Assembly (NCBI GenBank): GCA_964533785.1
Contig: CAZHNG010000167.1
Location: forward strand, 1 to 14,599
Direction: 5' to 3'
Origin: JANQRV01 sp964533785
GTDB taxonomy: Bacteria; Bacteroidota; Bacteroidia; Chitinophagales; Saprospiraceae
Length of the DNA: 14,599 bases
Each line of letters starts with the position of its first letter. Positions within the stretch are counted from its first letter, which is position 1. Positions 9,102 to 14,599 of the stretch are shown piece after piece. The position numbers were made by a program, and so were the translations under genes. The notes under the pieces were generated by a model. That model was not told where the DNA came from. It did no database searches and saw nothing but the letters and a program-made list of their open reading frames with translations.

Positions 9102-9656
9102 TTATTGGACAACGCTATCCACCTTCAGTTCCTTACTGCGTCCATCCAGTTGCTTATTAAGAAAACCAACCCCTAGTAAAATGATTTTCTTGTTGCCGGA
9201 GAGGTAAGCCTCGTAGTACTTTTTATCTTCTATTTGCTTAAGCGCTTGGCGGGACAAGGTCTTCACCCTTTTAATCCTTTTGTTCGTAGCAAATTTGAAT
9301 TCAATGATGTAAATCTGATCGGGTAATTCCAATACACCATCGATACGACCTTTGTCAGTAGCTTTTTCCAGATCCATTTTCAAACCGAGTAAGCGAAGTA
9401 ACATGAAGATAAGGGAGTGGTAATAAGCTTCTTTGGGAATATGCAGGTGGTAGGGTATTTCTGCTAAATAGCTGCGGATGACATTAAGAAATTCTTCAAT
9501 GTTTTCATCAGTTAAGGCTCGTTTAAGTTTTAGACCTGCAGGTTGAATGAAAAACTCATCCGTATTCATGTAGGCAGCCATCAAAAAGATAGTAAAGGAC
9601 TGTTGTACTTCCCAATTGGGATAGCCCAATTGATAAGTAGGAGCTAATCCATCATG
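9102..9656 (-). pseudogene. 5'-truncated DUF1703-type PD-(D/E)XK nuclease
   Basis: This is the C-terminal part of the AAA-ATPase-like plus DUF1703 protein family, which is expanded in Bacteroidota and usually about 500 residues long. The frame is open from 9656 (after a stop at 9657-9659) to the TAA at 9102-9104. It starts in family-typical sequence, LAPTYQLGYPNWEV, normally found deep inside the protein. The nuclease core is intact: GRIDGVLELPDQIYIIEFKF carries the D and ExK residues. The N-terminal ATPase domain is absent. No ATG is in frame; the first possible initiator is the TTG at 9629, giving 175 residues. Two consecutive ATGs at 9655-9650 are in another frame and soon reach a stop. 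A TATATTTG element on the minus strand (9660-9667) resembles a promoter. It is probably a decayed remnant, though expression as a stand-alone nuclease domain is not excluded. Confidence 0.7.
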
Positions 9657-9705
9657 TTACAAATATACCACTTTTTGTTTGGTGAATGAGGCCCATTATG
9701 CTCAA

Positions 9706-9714
9706 GTCTAGCGT
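9706..9714 (-). repeat. Short partial copy of dispersed intergenic repeat
   Basis: GTCTAGCGT is the reverse complement of the ACGCTAGAC part of the repeat. It sits between the truncated nuclease and the oxygenase gene. At nine bases it could be chance, but all the longer copies are also intergenic. Confidence 0.3.
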
Positions 9715-9807
9715 AATTTTTGGTTTATGAGGAGCGCTTTACAATTACTTTGGCATTTAATTATTAAAGGTAACTTCAGTATATTGCATTGTTCACAGCT
9801 ACCGTAT

Positions 9808-10953
9808 ATGGATACACAAAATACCTGGACCAACGCATTCTTAGATCAAAAAAGACAAGTAGCCGATCCACTAGCCGATCAGGCCATCGGACAATTAGTA
9901 GACGAAAAAGGCATCCAAGAAGCCAGAAAAATTTTTGACCTCCTGATCCGGAACATCGAAATGCCCGTTTCCGAGCTACCGGAAGCTGTTCGTCCCTTTT
10001 TGGAAAAAACCAATCAACTACCGGATTGGGCGGATTTGGACGCCGTAGAAACAGCCCATGATCTATTTCTTGACCACGGGCCAAAGTTTTTAGTCTTACT
10101 TTATTACAAATCTCTTCCGCTGTTATACACCGATGCCAAAGGGACAAAAGTATTAGTAAAAACGAGCAGGCTCACCAACAAGGACCGGTCATTAAGGATT
10201 TTCGCCCGCCGCATAGCCGAAACCGGTCAGTTCCTGGTAGATGTGATGACCCAAGGAGCATTACAAAAGGGAGCGAAAGGAGTGGCCGCTATTCAAAAAG
10301 TTCGTCTGGTACACGCTGCTATTCGCAATTTTATCCAGACGGACGAATGGGATGAGCAAAACTGGGGTTTACCCATCAATCAGGAAGACATGGCGCTCAC
10401 CCTCATGACTTTCAGTATTGCTTTAATTGATGGGCTGCAGCAATTCAACATCGAAGAAAGCCCTGAAAGACTAGAGGCTTATCTCCAAACCTGGATAGCA
10501 ATCGGTCATACATTAGGAGTTAATAAGGATTTATTGCCCCAGAATTTAGCAGAAAGCAGAGTACTTTTAGAAACGATCCTCCAACGGCAGGCTGCACCTT
10601 CAGAAGAAGGAGAACTGTTGACCAGGTCCTTGTTAGAGTTTGCCGAAAACATGATGCCCACCCGGGAATTAAAAATTGCGCCTACCGGAATGATCCAGCA
10701 TTTGATCGGAGTTGAAAAAGCCAAAATGCTGGGGATCCAGCCTAACTATGGTTGTATTGCTTTTTTAATGCCCGAATTGTTAAAATCTTATTTTCGTTTC
10801 GGTGAAAAATTAGAAGACAAAATAAGCGGACCTTTGGATGAATTTATCGACTACTTTTCACGTAAATTAACCCGCTCGTTGATCAATCGCTTCGATCAAT
10901 ATAAAGGCAGAAACTTTGAAATACCTCCTCAGATGAAAGAAAAGTGGCTTTAG
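9808..10953 (+). CDS. MpaB/latex-clearing-protein-like oxygenase (DUF2236)
   Basis: The 381-residue protein resembles the oxygenase MpaB / rubber oxygenase (Lcp) catalytic-domain family, all-helical proteins that bind heme b in characterised members. The segment RRIAETGQFLVDVM (from R134), followed by GAKGVAAIQKVRLVHAAIR, fits the family's conserved Arg/Thr and His region. H169 in VRLVHAAIR is the likely proximal heme ligand, by analogy to Lcp. YYKSLPLLY (from Y99) is another family-typical helix. I chose ATG 9808 because homology begins after it; the frame is open upstream to an ATG at 9727, but those 27 residues look noncoding. There is no signal peptide, so a cytoplasmic location is likely, unlike secreted Lcp. 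The substrate is unknown: polyisoprene cleavage should not be assumed. It stands alone, with a 142-base gap before the next gene. Confidence 0.85.
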   Translation: MDTQNTWTNAFLDQKRQVADPLADQAIGQLVDEKGIQEARKIFDLLIRNIEMPVSELPEAVRPFLEKTNQLPDWADLDAVETAHDLFLDHGPKFLVLLYYKSLPLLYTDAKGTKVLVKTSRLTNKDRSLRIFARRIAETGQFLVDVMTQGALQKGAKGVAAIQKVRLVHAAIRNFIQTDEWDEQNWGLPINQEDMALTLMTFSIALIDGLQQFNIEESPERLEAYLQTWIAIGHTLGVNKDLLPQNLAESRVLLETILQRQAAPSEEGELLTRSLLEFAENMMPTRELKIAPTGMIQHLIGVEKAKMLGIQPNYGCIAFLMPELLKSYFRFGEKLEDKISGPLDEFIDYFSRKLTRSLINRFDQYKGRNFEIPPQMKEKWL

Positions 10954-11054
10954 AAAGTGTAAATATAACACTTAAAACCTCTGGTTTTACTGGATCTTCT
11001 TGTCAGATTATTGATGAAGCATCTTTAAAATTTTATTATTCGTCGAAGATGAGC

Positions 11055-11062
11055 TATTTTTG
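11055..11062 (+). promoter_or_regulatory. Promoter -7 element (TATTTTTG) for the TPR gene
   Basis: This is an exact TAnnTTTG match in an AT-rich upstream region, 33 bases before the ATG. Transcription starting about 7 bases downstream would give a short, A-rich leader of around 27 bases, usual for Bacteroidota. The -33 TTG is not clear: TTTTATT at 11031-11037 is the nearest candidate. Confidence 0.5.
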
Positions 11063-11095
11063 CAGCCGATATTCAATAACTAAACAAATTAGATT

Positions 11096-11899
11096 ATGGG
11101 AAAAAGTTTGAAGACAATTTTATTGGTTATTCCAATCTTGTGTTTCGGGATAGTCGCTTATGGTCAGGAAGCTTCTGCCGCTTCGCTTTATAACGATGGT
11201 TTAGAAAAGCTCAAAGCTAAAGAATACGAAGAAGCTTTAACGCTGCTCGAGCAGGCCTTAGAAACTGCCGACCCTGAGTCAGATCAAAAAGTTATCAAAC
11301 TGGCCAAAAGAAATAGTGCTTTTGCATCCTACTATATAGGCAATAAACACAGGAAAGCTAAAGAATACGACGAGGCTTTGGCTGCTTACCAAAAAGGTAT
11401 CGAGTATTCGCCTGGTCTTTATTCCAACTTCGTTGGGGTTGCACAATCTTTAGAAGGACAGGAGAAAGATGCGGAAGCAGTGACGGCTTATATTAAAGCT
11501 GCTGAAATGACCAGAAAAGCTGGTAAAGAAGATCGCGCGGATAAGTTGATCAGTAAAGCTGAGAACTTTGCAGGAATCGCCTGGGGTAAAAAACAGTGGG
11601 ATAAAACCATTGCCTGTGCTGAGGCATTTTTAGCTGAAATGGAAACACCAGATGCTCACTTCTACATGGCCGAAGGACTGAAAGCCAAGAAACAGAATGA
11701 AAAAGCGCTTGAGCATATCGCAAAATCTGTAGAGTTAGCTGGTGATGGTGAAAAAGACAAGTACTACTTCTCCAAAGCTGAAGTTCACGAAGCATTGGGA
11801 GAAAAAGCTAAAGCTATTCAAACATACAAAATGGTTTCCGGCGAGACTTACGGTGAACGAGCAAGATACAAAGCTGACCAATTAGAAGGCAGCCGGTAG
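11096..11899 (+). CDS. Exported tetratricopeptide repeat (TPR) protein
   Basis: The 267-residue protein has a signal peptide, with positive residues (MGKSLK), a hydrophobic core (TILLVIPILCFGIV) and likely cleavage near AYGQ. Mature residues form TPR helices: clear motif pairs begin around 27 (LYNDGLEKLKAKEYEEALTL), 77 (SYYIGNKHRKAKEYDEALAA), 108 (FVGVAQSLEGQEKDAEAVTA), 188 (YMAEGLKAKKQNEKALEHI) and 222 (YFSKAEVHEALGEKAKAIQT). The last repeats resemble each other in the K-A-K spacing. TPRs are protein-interaction scaffolds; the partner cannot be read from the sequence. The location is probably periplasmic, because there is no lipobox and no T9SS C-terminal domain. The gene has its own promoter and terminator, so it is probably a single-gene unit. 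Confidence 0.85.
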   Translation: MGKSLKTILLVIPILCFGIVAYGQEASAASLYNDGLEKLKAKEYEEALTLLEQALETADPESDQKVIKLAKRNSAFASYYIGNKHRKAKEYDEALAAYQKGIEYSPGLYSNFVGVAQSLEGQEKDAEAVTAYIKAAEMTRKAGKEDRADKLISKAENFAGIAWGKKQWDKTIACAEAFLAEMETPDAHFYMAEGLKAKKQNEKALEHIAKSVELAGDGEKDKYYFSKAEVHEALGEKAKAIQTYKMVSGETYGERARYKADQLEGSR

Positions 11900-11932
11900 A
11901 ATAAAATGCAATAATGCTCTGTGTTTTTCACT

Positions 11933-11967
11933 AAAAAAGGTTCTGAATTACTTTCAGAACCTTTTTT
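11933..11967. terminator. Rho-independent terminator, bidirectional
   Basis: A perfect 15-base-pair stem (11933-11947 with 11953-11967) has a 5-base loop. The arms begin with A6 and end with T6, so it can act in both directions. It ends the TPR gene 34 bases after its stop. In the other direction it could stop minus-strand transcription coming from the DUF2911 gene. Confidence 0.9.
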
Positions 11968-12132
11968 CATAATGATCGGGGCAAAAAATTATCTAAATAA
12001 TTGAGCCAAACGTATTTTAAATATAGTTACTCCCATCAGATATTTACAGTTAGACATTTATCTGTCCGGACGGTACCGTTAGGAAAATATTCCCAACTCG
12101 TATAGTCCAGTATCTGAAATCTGTTCATCAAC

Positions 12133-12753
12133 TTAAGCACCGGTCACCTCAAAAGGTACCGCAACCTTACCCCATCTCAGCACGATGTTTTCTCCCTCTA
12201 CCATGAATTCCATTGCCTCAGCGTGTTCTTCAACTTCTTTTGCATCTACGGTAACCCTCAATACATCTTTGCTTTCATCGTATTTGTAGTCTCCCCACTG
12301 ATCAGGTTCGGAGTTAAAAATAATCACCCAATTGTCCTCATTGGGAATAGTGAAAAGACCATACTTTCCAGCGGCTAGTGTTTCTCCTTCCACATTTATA
12401 TTTGTGGAAACTTCAAAAGTCGTTGCTTCATTAGCTCCCGTACGCCATACTTCTCCGTATGGTTCCAGTCCGCCCCAGATCTTCCGCCCTTTTATAGAAG
12501 GACTACCGTAGTTGACCGTAATGTCTGCCCCGCCAAGATTAGTCGTCATCTGTTTGCGGGGACTTGGCAAATTGCCGTCCAGCACTTGAATTTCGTAAGA
12601 ATCGGTTGATACCAGGGTAGTTGAAGAGGCCTCAGCTCCCTCTTCCTCGGGAGTTTCTACCACTTCTTCACCTTCTCCTGTATCGGATTCGGATGGTTGA
12701 GAAGTACAGGCAAAAATTGAAATGCCCAAAAACAACAAGAAAACGTTTTTCAT
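12133..12753 (-). CDS. DUF2911 domain lipoprotein
   Basis: This 206-residue lipoprotein begins at ATG 12753; the frame stays open upstream but homology and the signal peptide start here. MKNVFLLFLGISIFAC is a lipoprotein signal with Cys16 as the lipidated residue. It is followed by a linker of about 30 residues rich in Glu, Asp, Ser and Thr. The DUF2911 domain covers about 60-185 with its conserved segments NLGGADITVNYGSPSIKGRK, IWGGLEPYGEVWRTGANEAT and LAAGKYGLFTIPNEDNWVII. The family is common in Bacteroidota and has no established function. The acidic linker next to the Cys could favour export to the cell surface; this is an inference. It is divergent from the DUF427 gene with a 124-base spacer. 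Confidence 0.92.
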   Translation of the reverse strand: MKNVFLLFLGISIFACTSQPSESDTGEGEEVVETPEEEGAEASSTTLVSTDSYEIQVLDGNLPSPRKQMTTNLGGADITVNYGSPSIKGRKIWGGLEPYGEVWRTGANEATTFEVSTNINVEGETLAAGKYGLFTIPNEDNWVIIFNSEPDQWGDYKYDESKDVLRVTVDAKEVEEHAEAMEFMVEGENIVLRWGKVAVPFEVTGA

Positions 12754-12877
12754 AATTAGAGATTTTATTGAAATAAGATAACAATGACTCATCCGTAAAG
12801 TTGGACTTGAAAATAGATTCATTTGCAAAACAATTTTATCCGGGGATTATTTCATTTCAAAAGGCAAATATTTTCCA

Positions 12878-13372
12878 ATGAAAAAAAGAATTAAACCAAA
12901 ACCCGGTCAGGAAAGTGTGTGGGATTATCCGCGCCCGCCAAAACTCGAGAATACGAGTAAAAGATTAGTTGTTGAATACAATGGTATTACCATCGCCGAT
13001 ACGAACCGCGGCTTTCGGATCTTGGAAACCAGCCATCCGCCGGTATATTATTTTCCGATGGAGGATGTAAAAATGGAATTTCTTCGATTGCGTGAAAATC
13101 ATTCCACGGGTTGTGAATTTAAGGGAAGGGCCATTTACTGGGATTTGGTAACTCCTGGTTCCACCAGTTTAGCTGCAGCATGGAGTTACCCTGAGCCCAA
13201 TAAAAAGTATGCGGACATTAAAGACCACCTTGCCTTTTATCCTAGTAAAGTTGATGCCTGTTATGTTGATGGCGAACGGGTGCAATCTCAGGAAGGAGAT
13301 TTCTACGGCGGATGGATAACTCAGGATATTGTAGGCCCCTTTAAAGGGGGACCGGGAACCTGGGGATGGTAG
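12878..13372 (+). CDS. DUF427 domain protein
   Basis: The 164-residue cytoplasmic protein covers nearly the whole DUF427 (PF04248) domain. Family-typical stretches are WDYPRPPKLE (15-24), VVEYNGITIADTNRGFRILE (31-50), SHPPVYYFPMEDVKME (52-67), the CEFKGRAIYWDL segment with Cys79, AAAWSYPEPNK (99-109) and HLAFYPSKVDACYVDGE (117-133). There is no signal peptide. The function is not established; the family is widespread and often sits alone. The ATG at 12878 gives a Lys-rich N-terminus and agrees with the family's usual start. A 14-base palindrome (13336-13349) is inside the coding sequence. It ends 397 bases before the end of the next, convergent gene. Confidence 0.92.
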   Translation: MKKRIKPKPGQESVWDYPRPPKLENTSKRLVVEYNGITIADTNRGFRILETSHPPVYYFPMEDVKMEFLRLRENHSTGCEFKGRAIYWDLVTPGSTSLAAAWSYPEPNKKYADIKDHLAFYPSKVDACYVDGERVQSQEGDFYGGWITQDIVGPFKGGPGTWGW

Positions 13373-13769
13373 GCGATATATCTGGCCGTATTTAAAGCTG
13401 GATAAAACGCATTCCAATTGAAGTAAAAAAATATAAAATTTCTGATGAAGCTTTCTTCCTCACCAGTGAGTATGATGGAGACGAGAAAGCAAAAAAAGAT
13501 ACCATTAGCCAAGTCTGTTAGTAATTTACAGATTGTGATCGTCTCCTCTTTTTGCAAAACTACCGAAGTGCCCTCCAAAGAGCGGCTTCGGCAGTCAAAT
13601 AATCCCAGCTTCCTATAACTGTTCCGATTGATTATTGCTCAACTAATAATTGAGATCATAAAAATTTACGTAGAATCAACTTTTAATGGCCACCTATGAA
13701 GCCTATGCCAATAGCCCTGATAGTAGTAGTAGTTGCAGTAATAGCGCTGTGATCGTATCTATCATAGTC
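13373..13769. other. Intergenic region with only tiny unsupported ORFs
   Basis: No recognisable gene is present in this 397-base gap between convergent genes. It holds a 57-codon plus-strand ORF (13445-13618, with further in-frame ATGs at 13472 and 13475), a second short open frame that overlaps it without a start codon (13396-13518), and a 29-codon plus-strand ORF (13686-13775) with a Ser/Cys stretch encoded by an AGT run. A GGAGACGA inverted repeat lies at 13477-13484 and 13539-13546, followed by five T. The region may be transcribed, but nothing here proves it. Confidence 0.5.
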
Positions 13770-14348
13770 TTATAAAATCTCGCCAATCACCTGATCCAGA
13801 TAAGCCGTGATTGTATGCAGTAAATTGGGGTCAGCTTGAGAGTCAACCAGCAGTTTGTTTTTTTCTGTGTTCAGGAATGCAACGACCTTTTCTTTTGTAG
13901 GCGATAATTTGTATTCATATTCCCGGTAACTCGTAAAATCATTAATGCCACTGAGGATAAGATCAGCTTCTAACTCTCTTATTCCTTTGATTAACTGGCT
14001 CCTGACAATAGTGTACTCAGGAGAAAAAAATGCAACCTTTGCATAATAATGCAATGGATTGTCAGCCAAAAAGCGTTCAAGTTTTTCCTGAAATGTCGCT
14101 AAAATCATGACCGTTTCATGATCCAGAATTTGGCCTCCCCATTTTTCTTCCAGCAGATCCTGAAAATAATACGGCGTGTTTTGGAGCGTTTGAATAGTTG
14201 ATTCATAATTGCTCAGCCTTAGGTCAATACGGTAAGCGATCAGTTCCACCAGATCTTTTTGTAAGATCAGTAACCGGTCTCTCGATAATAGAAATTGCCG
14301 CTTACCTCCATTAGAAGGTAAACCGTCAAATCGATTCTTTGATCCCAT
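13770..14348 (-). CDS. Hypothetical protein, mainly helical
   Basis: I do not recognise this 192-residue protein. The start at ATG 14348 (MGSKNRFDGL) is preferred over the upstream in-frame TTG at 14378. It has no signal peptide or membrane segment. The predicted texture is helical, with heptad-like stretches such as LLILQKDLVELIAYRIDLRL near 31-50, and a Lys/Glu-rich C-terminal half. No catalytic motif or repeat is visible. It stands alone: the gene to the left is convergent and the space to the right is empty. The coding assignment rests on length and reasonable amino-acid composition. Confidence 0.65.
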   Translation of the reverse strand: MGSKNRFDGLPSNGGKRQFLLSRDRLLILQKDLVELIAYRIDLRLSNYESTIQTLQNTPYYFQDLLEEKWGGQILDHETVMILATFQEKLERFLADNPLHYYAKVAFFSPEYTIVRSQLIKGIRELEADLILSGINDFTSYREYEYKLSPTKEKVVAFLNTEKNKLLVDSQADPNLLHTITAYLDQVIGEIL

Positions 14349-14599
14349 AATCAAAAAAGTAAATTTATTTTCTACCAAAAAAATCTCAATAAGAAAAGCC
14401 TGGTTATAGCTACCTTCATTAATGGTTCGGTTACCAATTTTTGTTGGTATTTATATTATTAGACACCGGACGCTAGATGTACTGTCGTGTAAACTTGGGG
14501 TCAATGTTTTTACTCATCGCTAAATACACTGTAACACAAATTTATTTGCATTTTGAAGCCGTCTTTTTGCCCAACTCTTCGTTACGTACTCGCCTTCGG
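14349..14599. other. Right-edge noncoding stretch
   Basis: There is no complete gene. A short hairpin (TACCAA/TTGGTA, 14432-14449) and a copy of the dispersed repeat (14461-14479) are visible. The last 80 bases are open on the minus strand (14520-14599, about 25 codons ending at a TAG), which could be the tail of an out-of-window gene, but this is too short to call. Confidence 0.5.
14461..14479 (+). repeat. Dispersed intergenic repeat, copy 3
   Basis: AGACACCGGACGCTAGATG differs from 8636-8654 at one base. Both copies are followed a few bases later by ACTGT. Placement is again between genes and about 5.8 kb away from the first copy. Confidence 0.6.

Noticed and set aside
9001..9207. 68-codon plus-strand ORF
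   Set aside because: It starts inside the terminator stem and overlaps the well-supported nuclease frame on the other strand; no family resemblance.
9727..9807. Upstream ATG extending the oxygenase by 27 residues
   Set aside because: The extension has no family similarity and is not a signal peptide with a cleavage site. A weak promoter-like TTACTTTG at 9745-9752 would lie inside it.
13336..13349. Perfect 14-base palindrome CCCCTTTAAAGGGG
   Set aside because: It lies within the conserved end of the DUF427 coding frame, has no T-run, and is likely a coincidence of codons for GPFKG.
13321..13578. 85-codon minus-strand ORF across the end of the DUF427 gene
   Set aside because: It overlaps the well-supported DUF427 coding sequence and has no recognisable features.
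14520..14599. Minus-strand open frame at the right edge, about 25 codons
   Set aside because: Too short and without start or recognisable motif; two minus-strand frames look equally protein-like.

Overview
The window looks like a chromosome segment of a Bacteroidota bacterium, most likely a member of the Saprospiria (Lewinella or Saprospiraceae type). The clues are a giant secreted protein built of GEVEDY, SdrD_B-like and HYR-like modules and ending in a type IX secretion (T9SS) type A sorting domain, a DUF2911 lipoprotein, a DUF1703-type PD-(D/E)XK nuclease remnant, and a TAnnTTTG-type promoter hexamer region (the Bacteroidota -7 element) without clear Shine-Dalgarno sites. The taxon is an inference from gene families, not from a marker gene.

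Layout. Positions 3-8621 (+) hold one giant gene whose 5' end lies outside the window. The open frame and the protein pattern both continue upstream of the first GTG. Positions 8622-9101 are a noncoding stretch rich in structure: copies of a short GACGCTAGA-type repeat, a long hairpin made of GGTTAT units, and a Rho-independent terminator. Next comes a 5'-truncated DUF1703 nuclease on the minus strand (9102-9656), then an MpaB/latex-clearing-protein-like oxygenase (9808-10953, +) and a secreted TPR protein (11096-11899, +) with a good promoter and a perfect-stem terminator. A DUF2911 lipoprotein (12133-12753, -) and a DUF427 protein (12878-13372, +) are divergently transcribed from a 124-base spacer. 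A 397-base gap with only tiny ORFs follows, then an unrecognised helical protein (13770-14348, -). The right edge carries another copy of the GACGCTAGA-type repeat.

How the parts work together. Apart from the divergent DUF2911/DUF427 pair there is no operon-like spacing, and the genes appear to be independent single-gene units. The dominant system is the giant cell-surface or released protein. Acidic, putatively calcium-binding modules form a stalk, a long disulphide-capable Ig/HYR-like region follows, and the C-terminus has a dockerin-like segment, a cohesin-like domain and the T9SS anchor. The candidate novelties are the dockerin/cohesin pair on one chain, the uncharacterised 1,200-residue middle region, the GGTTAT hairpin and the dispersed intergenic repeat, and a possible small transcript between 8731 and 9017.
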